This document shows positions 38,700 to 50,314 of a DNA stretch of 64,000 bases, piece after piece; the stretch's first letter is position 1, and the number at the start of each line of letters is the position of its first letter. Both the position numbers and the translations under genes were made by a program. The notes below the pieces were generated by a model that saw only the letters and a program-made list of their open reading frames with translations, was not told the origin of the DNA and made no database searches. Where the stretch lies: the NCBI GenBank assembly GCA_947441065.1, contig CANESI010000006.1, positions 29,253-93,252 on the forward strand. Direction: 5' to 3'. The DNA comes from Caulobacteraceae bacterium. GTDB taxonomy: Bacteria > Pseudomonadota > Alphaproteobacteria > Caulobacterales > Caulobacteraceae.

Positions 38700-39704
38700 C
38701 TAGATATCCAAGCAGATCTTACCGAAGTGCGTGGCAGAGGCCTGATGGCGGAAGGCGTCGGCGATAGACTCTAGCGGATAGTGGCTGTCGATCACCGGGC
38801 GGATACCCGACACATCAATGGCGCGGATCATTTCTTGCTGCTGACGGCGGTTGCCGACAGTCAGGCCCTGAACGCGCAGTTGCTTGCTCATGATCATCAC
38901 GGTCGAGACCGGTCCGGCATAGCCTGCCAGAACCCCGATCAGGGCGATGTGACCGCCAATGCGCGTCGCCGCAATCGACTGGGCCATGGTACCCGAGCCG
39001 CCAATTTCCACCACATGATCAACGCCGCGCCGACCGGTGAGCTTTTGCGCCGTGACGCCCCACTCCTCGTCCTTGCGATAGTTGATCAGATGATCGGCGC
39101 CCATGGCTTCTAGCCGTTGCAGCTTCTCATCCGAGGACGAGGTGGCAATGACCGTGGCCCCCGCCGCCTTGGCGAACTGAAGGGCGAAGATCGAGACGCC
39201 GCCGGTGCCCTGCACCAAAACCGTGTCCCCGGCCTTAAGATTGCCATTGGGCACCAGAGCGCGCCAAGCCGTCAGGCCTGCGCAGGTCAGGGTCGCGGCC
39301 TCTGCGTGGCTATAGCCCTTGGGCGCGTGGGTGAAGGCGGCGGTGGGCATGGTCACAATCTGACGGGCAAAGCCGTCGGCGCTGTCACCGGGGACATGGC
39401 CCATATTGGACAGGTCCGCATCGCCATTGGGCCAGTTGGGGAAGAAGGTGCTGACGACATTATCGCCCACTGCAAACTCGCTGACGCCTTCGCCGACGGC
39501 TGTCACCACACCCGCGCCATCGGACATGGGGATGCGGCCCTCAGGGGTCGGGATCGCGCCGAGCACGACCATATAGTCGTGATAGTTCAGCGAGCTGGCA
39601 TGGATGCGGACAGTGATCTCACCCCGGCCAGGGGCGGCGGCCTCTGCCGTGCCGACCGTGAGATTGTCCAGCCCGCCGGGCTGCTTGAGACGAATGGCTT
39701 TCAT
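38700..39704 (-). CDS. MDR-family NAD(P)-dependent alcohol dehydrogenase
   Basis: LTCAGLTAWRALVPNGNLKAGDTVLVQGTGGVSIFALQFAKAAGATVIATSSSDEKL. Confidence 0.9.
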   Translation of the reverse strand: MKAIRLKQPGGLDNLTVGTAEAAAPGRGEITVRIHASSLNYHDYMVVLGAIPTPEGRIPMSDGAGVVTAVGEGVSEFAVGDNVVSTFFPNWPNGDADLSNMGHVPGDSADGFARQIVTMPTAAFTHAPKGYSHAEAATLTCAGLTAWRALVPNGNLKAGDTVLVQGTGGVSIFALQFAKAAGATVIATSSSDEKLQRLEAMGADHLINYRKDEEWGVTAQKLTGRRGVDHVVEIGGSGTMAQSIAATRIGGHIALIGVLAGYAGPVSTVMIMSKQLRVQGLTVGNRRQQQEMIRAIDVSGIRPVIDSHYPLESIADAFRHQASATHFGKICLDI

Positions 39705-39816
39705 GGGCGTTCCTCCGGGTCGGTCCCTACAGACCTGTTTATGTTATCGACGTTATCTTGAACCAGCCGACAGACCTTGCCAACCGTGTCGCTGCGTAAG
39801 GCTAGCCCTTGAGCGC

Positions 39817-41103
39817 CTAACCCTTGAGCGCAAGGTCCAGAGCGTCCTTGTCTAGAGCCCCTTCCCAGCGGGCGACCACGATGGTGGCGACCGCATTGCC
39901 GATAAAGTTGGTGATGGCTCGGCATTCGGACATGAACCGGTCAATGCCAAGGATGAGGGCCATGCCCGCCACCGGCACCGATGGCATGACCGACAAGGTT
40001 GCGGCCAAGGTAATGAAGCCCGCGCCCGTCACGCCCGCAGCACCCTTCGAACTGATCATCGCCACGCCCAGCAAGAGGAGCTGATCGCCTAGGCTAAGAT
40101 GAACGCCGGTCGCCTGCGCAATGAACAGGGCCGCCAAGGTCATATAGATGTTGGTGCCATCGAGATTGAACGAATAGCCGGTCGGGACGACCAGACCGAC
40201 AATCGGCTTGGCGCACCCGGCCTTCTCCATCTTGTCCATCAGGCTCGGCAGTGCCGATTCCGACGAGCTGGTACCCAAGACCAAGAAGAGCTCGGTCTTC
40301 AGATAGGCAATCAGGCGAAAGATCGAAAAGCCATTAAACCTAGCCACCAGACCCAGAACCACCACCACAAACAGGGCCGAGGTCAGATAGAAACAGACGA
40401 TCAAGGTGGCGAGGTGAACGAGGGAGCCAATGCCATATTTGCCGATGGTAAAGGCGAAGGCCCCGAAGGCCCCAAGGGGCGCCGCCTTCATCAGGATCGC
40501 AACGAGGCGGAAAAAGCCGTGGCTCAGAGACTCCAGCAGATCAACCACCGGCTTGCCCTTGTCCCCGACCAGAAACAGCGCAATGCCGAAGGTGATCGAG
40601 AAGAACAGGACCTGAAGGATGTTGCCATCGACAAAGGCGCTGGCCACCGTGTCTGGAATGATGGACGTCAGGAACCCGACGATGGTGGTCTCGTGGGCCT
40701 TGGCCGCAAAGTCTGCAACCTTGGTCGTGTCGAGACTGGCCGGATCGATATTCATGCCCGCGCCGGGCTGAACCACGTTGGCGACAATCAAGCCGATGAT
40801 CAGGGCCAGGGTCGAGAAGGTCAGGAAATAGGCAAAGGCCTTGGCCGTGGCCCGGCCAAAGGTCTTCAGATCGCTCATGCCCGCAATGCCGGTGACAATG
40901 GTCAGGAAAATGACCGGCCCGATGACCATCTTGACGAGCTTGATGAAGGCATCGCCCAGCGGCTTGAGGGACTCGCCCAAGGCCGGGTTGAAGTGCCCGA
41001 TCAGGGCCCCGGCCGTAATCGCGATCAAGACCTGAAAATAGAGATGGCTATACCAAGGGGCCTTGGTCGCCCCATCCGTCGTCGTCTCTGCCGTTGTCAT
41101 CAT
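39817..41103 (-). CDS. dctA: C4-dicarboxylate/cation symporter (DAACS family)
   Basis: [73 protein letters not shown]. Confidence 0.95.
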   Translation of the reverse strand: MMTTAETTTDGATKAPWYSHLYFQVLIAITAGALIGHFNPALGESLKPLGDAFIKLVKMVIGPVIFLTIVTGIAGMSDLKTFGRATAKAFAYFLTFSTLALIIGLIVANVVQPGAGMNIDPASLDTTKVADFAAKAHETTIVGFLTSIIPDTVASAFVDGNILQVLFFSITFGIALFLVGDKGKPVVDLLESLSHGFFRLVAILMKAAPLGAFGAFAFTIGKYGIGSLVHLATLIVCFYLTSALFVVVVLGLVARFNGFSIFRLIAYLKTELFLVLGTSSSESALPSLMDKMEKAGCAKPIVGLVVPTGYSFNLDGTNIYMTLAALFIAQATGVHLSLGDQLLLLGVAMISSKGAAGVTGAGFITLAATLSVMPSVPVAGMALILGIDRFMSECRAITNFIGNAVATIVVARWEGALDKDALDLALKG

Positions 41104-41158
41104 CCGCCCCGATTTAATCTGGTCCGCACAGTTGCTGGGTCGGCGACGATAGGCAAGC

Positions 41159-42469
41159 CTACATCACTAAGAACATAGCGGTGACGGCAATGGCCATGAT
41201 CACAGTCGCGGCCCAACCGAAGACTCTTTGTCCCGGAGTAGCAACAAAATCCCCCATGCGACGGCGGCTGGTGGCGACCACCATCATGGCCGCCATGATC
41301 GGAACCGAAATGAAGCCATTGACGACCGCGCTCCAATAGAGGGCCTTGATCGGGTCGATGGGACTAAAACCGAGCGCCACGCCCAAGATCATGGCCGCCG
41401 CGATCACAGCGTAAAAGCCGCGCGCCTCATTGGCCTTTCGCTCTAGCCCCTCAGGCCAGCCCCGCGCCTCGGCAATGGCATAGGCCGCTGATCCGGCCAG
41501 CACCGGCACGGCCAAGAGGCCAGTCCCGATAATGCCAAGACTGAACAGTAAAAAGGCCCCTTCCCCCGCAACAGGCCGCAGGGCCATGGCCGCTTGGGCT
41601 GCCGTCTCGATCTTGGTGATGCCCTGATCATGCAGGGCCACAGCTGCAGCCAGAATGATCGCCATGCTAATCAGATTGGAAAAGGCCATGCCGACATAGG
41701 TGTCTAGGCCAATTCGGCGAAGCTGGGCCGGGGCCTCTTCAGGATGGCTACGCAGATCATGATCGAGCGGCGCAGCATCGAGCTCCTCGACCTCCTGCGA
41801 ACTTTGCCAAAAGAACATATAGGGGCTGATGGTCGTGCCAAAGACCGCCACCACCATGATCAGGGTGTCACGGTTCCAGGTCAGGTGCGGCCAGACCGTA
41901 CGGGCGGCAACCTCCAGCCACGGCACCTGCACCGTCATCACCACCGCGACATAGGAAAAGAGCGACAGGGTCAGCCACTTCAGCACCCGCACATAGCGGT
42001 GATAGGGCATCAAGACCTGCAAAAACAGCGAAAGAACCCCAAACATCAGGGCAAAGCCATGCTCGCCAAAACCCAGCACGAGGGCGGAGGCCTGACCCAT
42101 GGCGGCAATGTCGGCGGCAATGTTCAAGGTGTTGGTGAAGAACAGCAAACCCACCAGAACATTCAGCACCACAGGCGGAAAGGTCTGTTTGATATTGCTG
42201 GCCAGACCTTGCCCGGTGACCCGGCCAATCCGCGCGCTGATCGATTGGATCGCCGCCATCAGGGGAAAGGTCGCGACAATGGTCCAGAGCATATTGAGGC
42301 CAAAGACCGCCCCAGCCTGCGAATGGGTCGAGATTCCCCCCGGGTCGACATCCGCCGCGCCAGTGATGAGGCCCGGACCGAGATTACTCAGAAACGAGGC
42401 CTTACGCGGCGTCTGAGGTACAAGGGGCTTAGGAATATGCAATTCTGTGTTCCAAGAGGGACCGGCCAA
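41159..42469 (-). CDS. NRAMP-family divalent metal transporter (divergent)
   Basis: [51 protein letters not shown]; about 11 TM segments. Confidence 0.87.
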   Translation of the reverse strand: MAGPSWNTELHIPKPLVPQTPRKASFLSNLGPGLITGAADVDPGGISTHSQAGAVFGLNMLWTIVATFPLMAAIQSISARIGRVTGQGLASNIKQTFPPVVLNVLVGLLFFTNTLNIAADIAAMGQASALVLGFGEHGFALMFGVLSLFLQVLMPYHRYVRVLKWLTLSLFSYVAVVMTVQVPWLEVAARTVWPHLTWNRDTLIMVVAVFGTTISPYMFFWQSSQEVEELDAAPLDHDLRSHPEEAPAQLRRIGLDTYVGMAFSNLISMAIILAAAVALHDQGITKIETAAQAAMALRPVAGEGAFLLFSLGIIGTGLLAVPVLAGSAAYAIAEARGWPEGLERKANEARGFYAVIAAAMILGVALGFSPIDPIKALYWSAVVNGFISVPIMAAMMVVATSRRRMGDFVATPGQRVFGWAATVIMAIAVTAMFLVM

Positions 42470-42515
42470 GACCCTTCTGCCTTTGGCCAGCCCCTGTCTA
42501 TGGAATTAGATAGTT

Positions 42516-44483
42516 TTAGGGCCGCGTCACGATGGGGAAATCCCCGCCGCCCTTGTCGAACAGTTCGGTCAGCTTGCCAAAGGCCCGCATATCGCCGTCG
42601 ATCTTGGCCTTGCCGGTCATCACCGCTGAGGCCAGCGACGTGCCCATCAGAATGCTCTGCAAGAACAGGGGACGGGGGACGGTCAAGGTCGCATCGACCG
42701 GTCCCGGTGCCGCGCCCGGTTCAGCGATCAGGACGCCATTGCGCACACGGATATAGATGCTCTCATTGCGGTCCGGGAACACCATGGCCAGCTTGAGATT
42801 GACGCCTTCAGCCTTGGCCGCATCGAGCCGCACCGACAGAAGATCAAACAGCATGGCGGTCGGCAGATTGGCCACCATGTCGCTGGCCATGGGTATGGTC
42901 GCCGCCTTTTGCACGCCCTTGCGCAGTTCGGTCGCGCCCATCAGATAGATGTTGCGGCCCAGCGAGCTTTCCTGCTGATAGCCCAACTGATCATAGGCGC
43001 TGGCCAGCATCTCGCGGGCGGCGACATTGGCGCCATCGCCCATGACCACATTGTTCAGCAAGGTTGCGGCCCAGCTATAGTCGCCCTTGTCGATGGACAG
43101 CTTGGCCAGAGCCATGACCTTATCGGCCCCGCCCATGGCTTCGACATAGCGCTTGCCCTCATCGGCAGGCGGCAGATCGGCAAGGTGAGCTGGATTACCA
43201 TCGTACCAGCCCATATAGCGCTGATAGACCGCTCGGCTGTTGAACCTCATGGTCCCGTAATAGCCCCTATTGTACCAGCTATCATTCAGTGCCTTGGGCA
43301 GGACGACCTTGGCCGCGATCTCCTCGCCGGTTAGGCCCTGGTTCATTAGCCGCACCGACTGATCGTGCAGGAACTTGTAGGCGTCCCGGTGATTTTCCAA
43401 GAAGCCATTGACCTCGGCCTTACCAAAGCGCGGCCAGCCGTGGCTGGCGAACATGATGTCCGTATTGGCCCCATAGAGCCGCACCGACTCGGTCAGATAT
43501 TCGGCCCAAGCCTTAGCGTCGCGCACCAAGGCCCCGCGCGGGGTTAGGACATTGTGCATGGTCACATTGGCATTTTCGGCCATGCAGAGAATTTTCAGAT
43601 CGGGCAGGAAGAGGTTCATCTCCGCTGGAGCCTCGGTTCCCGGGGTGATCTGGAACTGCACCCGCACCCCATCAAGGACCATCTCTTCGCCGGTCTTGGT
43701 GATCGAGACTGTGGGCGCGATCAGGGTGGTCGTGCCCTTAGAGACCGCCAGTCCAATGCCATTGCCCATCTGACCTTCAGGCCCCGGCGCTAGAAAATAG
43801 CCGAACTGATAGGTGGCGCGGCGGTTCATCGCAGTTCCAGCAATGATATTTTCCGAGACGACCTGTTCCATAAAGCCGTGCGGGGCGATGACCTGCACCT
43901 TGCCCTCATCGACATCCTTCTGATCGATCATCCCTTTGACGCCGCCGAAATGGTCGCCGTGACTGTGGGTATAGATCATGGCTACGATGGGTCGGGCGCC
44001 GAGCTTTTCATTGACCAGTTCGAGCGCCGCGTTGGCCACCTCGGCGCTAGTCAGGGGGTCGATGACGATCCAGCCGGTCTTGCCCTTGATGAAGGTGACA
44101 TTGGAAATGTCGAAGCCACGCACCTGCCAGATCGTGTCGGACACTTGGAACAGACCGGACTTAGCCAGCACCTGATTATGGCGCCAGAGGCTGGGATTGA
44201 CCGTGTCGGGTGCCTCCCCCTTGACGAAACTATAGGCGTTCAGGTCCCAGGCCACCGCCCCATCAGCCCGCTTGATGATCGGATCACTGCGCGTGCCGAT
44301 ATAGCCGCGCGAGGCAAAGTCAAAGTCCTGGCGGTCGGCAAGGGGCAGGGTCTTGGCCAGCGCACTCTGGGCTGCCTTGGTGGCCGAAGAGGCCGGATCG
44401 CCCGCATGGGCCGGAACAGCGGTGAGGGCGGCCATCGCCACCATGCTCATCAGGGTCTTTCGCAACATCATCTTAAGGTCCAT
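42516..44483 (-). CDS. MBL-fold alkyl sulfatase (SdsA1-like)
   Basis: IVAMIYTHSHGDHFGGVKGMI, alkyl sulfatase dimerisation region YNRGYYGTMRFNSRAVYQRYMGWYDGNPAHL, C-terminal SCP2-like domain; signal peptide. ATG at 44483. Confidence 0.93.
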   Translation of the reverse strand: MDLKMMLRKTLMSMVAMAALTAVPAHAGDPASSATKAAQSALAKTLPLADRQDFDFASRGYIGTRSDPIIKRADGAVAWDLNAYSFVKGEAPDTVNPSLWRHNQVLAKSGLFQVSDTIWQVRGFDISNVTFIKGKTGWIVIDPLTSAEVANAALELVNEKLGARPIVAMIYTHSHGDHFGGVKGMIDQKDVDEGKVQVIAPHGFMEQVVSENIIAGTAMNRRATYQFGYFLAPGPEGQMGNGIGLAVSKGTTTLIAPTVSITKTGEEMVLDGVRVQFQITPGTEAPAEMNLFLPDLKILCMAENANVTMHNVLTPRGALVRDAKAWAEYLTESVRLYGANTDIMFASHGWPRFGKAEVNGFLENHRDAYKFLHDQSVRLMNQGLTGEEIAAKVVLPKALNDSWYNRGYYGTMRFNSRAVYQRYMGWYDGNPAHLADLPPADEGKRYVEAMGGADKVMALAKLSIDKGDYSWAATLLNNVVMGDGANVAAREMLASAYDQLGYQQESSLGRNIYLMGATELRKGVQKAATIPMASDMVANLPTAMLFDLLSVRLDAAKAEGVNLKLAMVFPDRNESIYIRVRNGVLIAEPGAAPGPVDATLTVPRPLFLQSILMGTSLASAVMTGKAKIDGDMRAFGKLTELFDKGGGDFPIVTRP

Positions 44484-44555
44484 TCGAGAGTTCGGCGGTC
44501 GCCGGTTTGTCATCCAATCAAGCGCGCCATCCTTGGTGCGCTTTGTTTCTGTGGC

Positions 44556-45128
44556 CTAAAGGGCCTTGTCCATGCCCGGTAGGATCAGGGGCGGGCGATC
44601 GCCGCCCATCTGTTCTTGGCTTTCAATGTCGACATCAAAGGTGACGAGGAACCGCGAGATCATGAAATAGTAGCCGCAGGTGAGGACCAGCTCTTGCAGG
44701 GGGCGCAGACCGATCAGGTCGATCATCTGATTGAACTGCTCATCGCTGGGCCGACCGAGCGCCAGTACGGTCTCGACCATGGCGCAGACCGCCTGCTCCA
44801 GCGGCGTCAAGGCGGCCATGTCGCCTGCAATGACGGCGTCGATCCGCGCGTCCGCAATCTTGTAGGCCTGAGCAATACGGCGATGCTGATAGACCTCATA
44901 GGCCGATCCGGTGATCACACCGACGCGGAGGATCACGATCTCGCGCAGCCACGGATCCAGCGCGGTGTGAGACAAGAGCTGATTGCCGAGCTTGGTCACG
45001 CCATCGACCAGATCGCCACTATGGGCCAGCATGGCAAAGAGGTTCAGCGGCGGCAGCTTATCCATCGCCGCCTTGGCCCGACCCTCCAGCTTTGAGCGAT
45101 CAAAATAGGGTACGCGCGCCATCAGCAT
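44556..45128 (-). CDS. Carboxymuconolactone decarboxylase family protein
   Basis: LLSHTALDPWLREIVILRVGVITGSAYEVYQHRRIAQAYKI. The CxxC of AhpD-type members reads GSAYEVYQH here. Confidence 0.85.
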   Translation of the reverse strand: MLMARVPYFDRSKLEGRAKAAMDKLPPLNLFAMLAHSGDLVDGVTKLGNQLLSHTALDPWLREIVILRVGVITGSAYEVYQHRRIAQAYKIADARIDAVIAGDMAALTPLEQAVCAMVETVLALGRPSDEQFNQMIDLIGLRPLQELVLTCGYYFMISRFLVTFDVDIESQEQMGGDRPPLILPGMDKAL

Positions 45129-45271
45129 CCTCCTTGAGCACCCGTCTTAAACGGCGGGCTTTGAGGGCTACTGTTTCAGATTTTGACGCCGCTGGCCATG
45201 GCCCCTTAGGCCGAAAGGCGCTCAGATTGGGGCGTGGCGAGAGGGGAAAAGGGGGTCGGTAAAGATGGCAT

Positions 45272-45913
45272 TCACGGCACCCATCTTGGCAAGGCCGCAA
45301 CAGCGGCGGCGGCGCGGGCGGTGATCTCGGCCCAGTTTCCGGCGCGAATGAGGTCGAGCGGCGCGATCCAGGTCCCGCCGACACAGAGCACATTGGGCTC
45401 GGCCAGATAGGCGGCGGCATTATCCAAACTCACCCCCCCGGTCGGGCAGAACATGGCCTCACTGAGCGGCCCGGCCAACGCCCGCAACATGGGCACACCG
45501 CCAACCATTGAGGCGGGAAAGAGTTTCATGGTGGTCATACCGGCCGCCAACACGGCCATCACTTCGGACGCAGTCGCCACGCCGGGCACCAAGGGAATGG
45601 GCGAGGTCTTGGCGGCGGCTAGCAGGTCGGGCGTTGATCCCGGGGACAGGGCAAAGCTTGCGCCCGCCCCGGCCACCGCATGCAGATCCGCAGGCGACAG
45701 AACGGTCCCAGCCCCCACCGCCATCTGCGGCACGTGGCGGGCGATGGTCTCAATTCCGGGCAAACCGGCAGGGGTGCGCAAGGTTATCTCAATAGCGGCA
45801 AGGCCCCCTTCGAGCAGGGCATGGGCCAAAGGCACCGCCTGATCGGCCGCCTCAATCGTCACCACCGGCATGATCCGCGCCTTGCGAAACAGGGCCTGTA
45901 TATCCACGGTCAT
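45272..45913 (-). CDS. eda: 2-dehydro-3-deoxyphosphogluconate aldolase
   Basis: RKARIMPVVTIEAADQAVPLAHALLEGGLAAIEITLRTPAGL; MAVGAGTVLSPADL; LFPASMVGGVPMLRALAGPL; FCPTGGVSLDNAAAYL. Confidence 0.95.
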   Translation of the reverse strand: MTVDIQALFRKARIMPVVTIEAADQAVPLAHALLEGGLAAIEITLRTPAGLPGIETIARHVPQMAVGAGTVLSPADLHAVAGAGASFALSPGSTPDLLAAAKTSPIPLVPGVATASEVMAVLAAGMTTMKLFPASMVGGVPMLRALAGPLSEAMFCPTGGVSLDNAAAYLAEPNVLCVGGTWIAPLDLIRAGNWAEITARAAAAVAALPRWVP

Positions 45914-46917
45914 AGGGGCGACTTTCCTTGAGACGGGGCGGGAATTAACAGATTGGCCGCGCCCAAAAGGCCGGGCTGCGGATGGCGGATCAGGGCGATG
46001 GGTAGGGTCGTCAGCAGATGCTGCGACCGGCCCTTGGCCTCAAAGCGCGAGCGAACCGCTGCTTTATTCAAGAAAGGGGTCATGCGCGGCGCCATGCCGC
46101 CTGCAATGGCGACGGCGGACGCTCCATGGATCAGGGCCACATCGCTCAGCACTGAGCCCAAGATCAGACAGAACCGTTCAACCGCCTCAACCGCCAAGGG
46201 GTCGCTACCCAACAGGGCCGCTTCGAGGATCGCCGGAGCCCCGGGCGAGGTCTTGGCCGTCCCCCGAATTTCCGACAGGGCCTCATAGAGATGGCCAAGC
46301 CCCGGCCCCGACAGGATGCGTTCATTGGAGATCCGCGGGAACTTGCCGAGCAAGAGCCGCAGGATTTCGATCTCCAAGCCATCGATGGGGGCAAAGCTGA
46401 CATGCCCGCCTTCGCTGGCCAAAATCACCTCTGCACCGTCCTTGGTCAGCATCCGGCCGCCGACGCCAAGGCCAGTGCCGGGCCCAACAATCGATACGAC
46501 ACCCGTCAGTCGCTCTGGCCAAGCCGGACCGGGCAGCGATTCCACATCCTTTGCCGTTAGGGCGCCAATCGAATGACCAATAGCGGTGAAGTCATTGACC
46601 ACCTCGAACCGGTCCAGACCAAAGGTCTGTTTCAAGCCCTCGATGCTGAAGGACCAGTCGCGATTGGTCAGCTTGACCTGATCGCCGGTGATCGGACAGG
46701 CGACCCCAAAGGCCGCTTGGGTTGGACGAAGGCTAGGCTCTAACCCATCCAGATAGGCCTGAAGACACAGGGCCAGAGTCGGAAAATCTTCGGCGGCCAA
46801 GTCCTGCCGATGGTCGAGACTCAGGGTGCCGTCCGATGCTCTGTGAGCGAGGGCAAAACGGGCATTGGTTCCGCCAATATCCGCGACCAGTCCGATCTGT
46901 GAGGTCCTAACCGTCAT
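45910..46917 (-). CDS. glk: Glucokinase
   Basis: GLVADIGGTNARFALAHR; GPGTGLGVGGRML; ASEGGHVSFAP; ATGA overlap with eda. Confidence 0.95.
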   Translation of the reverse strand: MTVRTSQIGLVADIGGTNARFALAHRASDGTLSLDHRQDLAAEDFPTLALCLQAYLDGLEPSLRPTQAAFGVACPITGDQVKLTNRDWSFSIEGLKQTFGLDRFEVVNDFTAIGHSIGALTAKDVESLPGPAWPERLTGVVSIVGPGTGLGVGGRMLTKDGAEVILASEGGHVSFAPIDGLEIEILRLLLGKFPRISNERILSGPGLGHLYEALSEIRGTAKTSPGAPAILEAALLGSDPLAVEAVERFCLILGSVLSDVALIHGASAVAIAGGMAPRMTPFLNKAAVRSRFEAKGRSQHLLTTLPIALIRHPQPGLLGAANLLIPAPSQGKSPL

Positions 46918-46926
46918 CTCAACATC

Positions 46927-48762
46927 CTAAACCGGGCTAAAGAAGCCGCCGCCGCGATCTGCGGGCAAGGCAGCGGCTCTAAAGCCTGCAAACAGTTCAC
47001 GCCCAAGCCCCTGAACCGAGCGGGGATCGGGCACAAAGGCTGGCCGGGCCGCCAGCGCATCGGCGGCCACCTCGACCTGCAAAAGGCCCTGCTCTGCATC
47101 TAACAGGACCATGTCACCGTCAATGATCTTGCCAATCACGCCGCCATCCAGCGCTTCAGGCGTCAGATGGATCGCAGCGGGGACCTTGCCCGAGGCGCCG
47201 GACATGCGGCCATCCGTGATCAGGCCAACCTTTTGGCCCCTATCGAGCAAGGCCCCCAGAACCGGGGTCAGATTGTGCAGTTCGGGCATACCATTGGCCC
47301 GGGGCCCTTGCCCCACCACCACGGCGACAAAATCACCGGTCAGGTCACCAGCCTCAAATGCTGCCTGAAGCGCCTCTTGGCTGGCAAAGACCTTGGCCGG
47401 GGCGCGAACCCGGTGATCCTGCGGCTTGAGGGCCGAGGTCTTGAGCACGGCGCGGCCAAGATTGCCGGACAGAAGGGCCAAGCCGCCGTGGGGCGAGAAG
47501 GGATCAGAGGCGGGGCGCAGGACCGACAGGTCGAGGCTTTCGCTTGCTGCTGGGCGCCACCGCAGCACCTCACCGTCCAGCCAAGGCTCCTCGGTCTGAC
47601 GCCGCAGGCCAAAGCCGCTGACGGTCTGAACATCCTCATGCAGAAGACCCGCCTCGATCAGTTCTCGAAACAGGAAGCCGCAGCCGCCTGCCGCTTGGAA
47701 ATGGTTGATGTCGGCAACGCCATTGGGATAGATCCGCGCCAAGAGCGGCGTGACACTGGAAAGATCGGCAATGTCCTGCCAGGTCAGATGGATACCCGCC
47801 GCCGCCGCCATGGCCACCAGATGCAAGGTGTGATTGGTCGAGCCCCCCGTCGCCAAGAGCGCCACCGTGGCATTGACGATCGACTTGACCGTCACCACCG
47901 CATGGAAGGGCGTATAGTCCTCGCCCAAGGCGCTGATCGCCACCGCCCTTTGGGTCGCGGCACGGGTCAGGGCGGTGCGCAGGGGCGTGTTCGGGGCGAC
48001 AAAGGCCGCGCCCGGCAGATGCAGGCCCATGGCCTCCATCAACATCTGGTTGGAATTGGCCGTGCCATAAAAGGTGCAGGTCCCCGGCGCGTGATAGGAA
48101 GCGGCCTCGGCCTCCAACAGCTCCGCGCGGCTAGCCTCGCCCAAGGCATAGCGCTGACGCACCTTGGCCTTGTCCGGATTGGGAAGGCCCGACGCCATAG
48201 GGCCAGAGGGCACAAACAGACTGCCCAGATGAGCAAACCGCGCCGCCGCAATGAACAGACCCGGCACGATCTTGTCGCAGATTCCCAGATAGAGGGCGGC
48301 GTCAAACACATCATGCGACAGGCCAATGGCCGCTGACATGGCCACGACGTCGCGGCTGATCAGGGACAGTTCCATGCCGCCTCGGCCTTGGGTCACCCCG
48401 TCGCACATGGCCGGAACCCCGCCCGCCACCTGAGCCGTGGCCACGACCTCACGCGCCGCCGCCTTAATCTGATCGGGATAGGTCTCATAGGGCTGATGGG
48501 CCGAGAGCATGTCATTATAGGCGGTGACAATGCCGATATTGGGCCGCTCGGCCAGCTTAAGGGTGAGCTTTTCCCAGCCCTCGTCGGCGGCGGCAAACCC
48601 GTGGGCCTGATTGCCACAGCTCAGTCGCCCGCGCGCCGTGCCTGAAGCCGCAGCCTCGTGCATCTGGGCCTCATAGGCCGCGCGACTATCGCGGCTGGCC
48701 TCGGTAATCCGGGCCGTAACCGCCGCCAAGACGGGGTGAAGAGGGATGGTCGATGAGGTCAT
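46927..48762 (-). CDS. edd: Phosphogluconate dehydratase
   Basis: [111 protein letters not shown]. Confidence 0.96.
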   Translation of the reverse strand: MTSSTIPLHPVLAAVTARITEASRDSRAAYEAQMHEAAASGTARGRLSCGNQAHGFAAADEGWEKLTLKLAERPNIGIVTAYNDMLSAHQPYETYPDQIKAAAREVVATAQVAGGVPAMCDGVTQGRGGMELSLISRDVVAMSAAIGLSHDVFDAALYLGICDKIVPGLFIAAARFAHLGSLFVPSGPMASGLPNPDKAKVRQRYALGEASRAELLEAEAASYHAPGTCTFYGTANSNQMLMEAMGLHLPGAAFVAPNTPLRTALTRAATQRAVAISALGEDYTPFHAVVTVKSIVNATVALLATGGSTNHTLHLVAMAAAAGIHLTWQDIADLSSVTPLLARIYPNGVADINHFQAAGGCGFLFRELIEAGLLHEDVQTVSGFGLRRQTEEPWLDGEVLRWRPAASESLDLSVLRPASDPFSPHGGLALLSGNLGRAVLKTSALKPQDHRVRAPAKVFASQEALQAAFEAGDLTGDFVAVVVGQGPRANGMPELHNLTPVLGALLDRGQKVGLITDGRMSGASGKVPAAIHLTPEALDGGVIGKIIDGDMVLLDAEQGLLQVEVAADALAARPAFVPDPRSVQGLGRELFAGFRAAALPADRGGGFFSPV

Positions 48763-48766
48763 GGGA

Positions 48767-50242
48767 TCAATCCACCCATTGGCGGCCAGACCGCTCGGTC
48801 AGGCCAAAGGCACCGGACGGTCCCCACGAGCCTGGAAGATAGGGTTTGGGGCTCATCTGCGCCTCGGCCCAGGCCCTTTCCAAGCCATCAATGAAGGTCC
48901 AGGCCTGTTCGACCTCGTCTCGGCGGACAAAGAGCGTGCGGTCACCGCGGAACACGTCGAGCAACAGACGCTCATAGGCAATCCGCCGGCGCCCGCCCTC
49001 GCCGCCATAGCTGGCCGAGAGGCTTAAGGACAGGGGCATATTTTGCAGCCTCATGCCGCCCTGATCCAGACCGGGGCGCTTGTTCATCAAGGTCAGCTTG
49101 ATGTCTTCGTCGGGCTGGAGATCGATCACCAGACGGTTGGGCGACAGGTCGTCTGATCCGGCCTGTTGGAAGATCGAGTGCGGCACAGGCTTGAACTGGA
49201 TGACGATCTTGGTTCGTCGCTCGGCCATACGCTTGCCCGTGCGCAGGAAGAAGGGCACGCCTGCCCAGCGCCAATTGTCGATCTCGCAGCGCAGGGCGAC
49301 GAAGGTCTCGGTATCGGTCTCGCGGCCCACCTCGTCCAGATAGGCCTTGGTCGGGACCCCTTGGATGGACCCGGCCTGATATTGGCCGCGTACACTGTGC
49401 TGCTGAGCCGAGGCATGGGTGAAGGGACGCAGCGAGCGCAGCACCTTGACCTTTTCGCTCCGCACCGAGTCCGGATCAAGGTCGGACGGCGGCTCCATGG
49501 CCACCAGACAGAGGAGCTGGAGTATATGGTTCTGCACCATATCCCGCGCCGCGCCATATTCGTCATAATAGGGCCAGCGCTCGCCAATGCCTTCGGTCTC
49601 GGCAATGGTGATCTGGACGTGATCGATGGTCCGGCCGGTCCACAGCGGCTCAAAAAAGGTATTGGCAAAGCGCAGGGCGATCAGGTTCTGCACCGTCTCC
49701 TTGCCCAGATAGTGATCGATGCGGAAGATCTGCTCTTCATTAGCCACCGCCGCCACGGCGCGGTTGATCGCCTTAGAACTTTCAAGGTCGCGGCCAATCG
49801 GCTTTTCCAAAACCAGACGGCTATTGTCCTGAATAAGCCCCGCCGCCTTCAGATTGGCACAGGCCGCTGCATAGAGACTGGGCGACAGGGCAAAAAAGAA
49901 GGTCAATTGCTCAACAGTGCCAATAACCTCAGCCAGATGGGCCGCGCCTTCGGGCACGGTCACATCGCCGGTGACATAGTGAATGCGCGACAGGAACCGG
50001 TCCAGCACCGCCGCGTTAATCCCATCACGCCCTGAAAGATCTGCGCGTAACCCAGCCTTGAAGCTCTCGTCCGTGCTCTGCAGCCGCGCCACGCCGAACA
50101 GGGCCAACCCCTCAGGCAGCAGACCATCAGCATCCAGATGCAGCAAGGATGGCCACAACATCCGCTTGGCGAGGTCCCCGGTGGCCCCCAACAGGACCAG
50201 AGCGCGAGACCCGCTGATCGATGGCTGATCTGAGGATTGCAT
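48767..50242 (-). CDS. zwf: Glucose-6-phosphate dehydrogenase
   Basis: [58 protein letters not shown]. Confidence 0.96.
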   Translation of the reverse strand: MQSSDQPSISGSRALVLLGATGDLAKRMLWPSLLHLDADGLLPEGLALFGVARLQSTDESFKAGLRADLSGRDGINAAVLDRFLSRIHYVTGDVTVPEGAAHLAEVIGTVEQLTFFFALSPSLYAAACANLKAAGLIQDNSRLVLEKPIGRDLESSKAINRAVAAVANEEQIFRIDHYLGKETVQNLIALRFANTFFEPLWTGRTIDHVQITIAETEGIGERWPYYDEYGAARDMVQNHILQLLCLVAMEPPSDLDPDSVRSEKVKVLRSLRPFTHASAQQHSVRGQYQAGSIQGVPTKAYLDEVGRETDTETFVALRCEIDNWRWAGVPFFLRTGKRMAERRTKIVIQFKPVPHSIFQQAGSDDLSPNRLVIDLQPDEDIKLTLMNKRPGLDQGGMRLQNMPLSLSLSASYGGEGGRRRIAYERLLLDVFRGDRTLFVRRDEVEQAWTFIDGLERAWAEAQMSPKPYLPGSWGPSGAFGLTERSGRQWVD

Positions 50243-50302
50243 ATGGTTTGCGCGTCCCTAGGGTCATTTCTTATCAATTGACAGCGATGTCATAGACGCA
50301 AT

Positions 50303-50314
50303 CCAACCGGTTGG
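50303..50314. promoter_or_regulatory. Candidate LacI-type operator: perfect palindrome CCAACCGGTTGG about 60 bp upstream of zwf
   Basis: Read directly in the divergent zwf / aminotransferase intergenic region; CpG-centred palindrome. Confidence 0.5.

Noticed and set aside
40099-41178. 359-aa plus-strand ORF
   Set aside because: Fully antisense to dctA; composition rich in Q/D/H/G with no domain signal.
47167-48336. 389-aa plus-strand ORF
   Set aside because: Antisense to edd, whose motifs are unambiguous.
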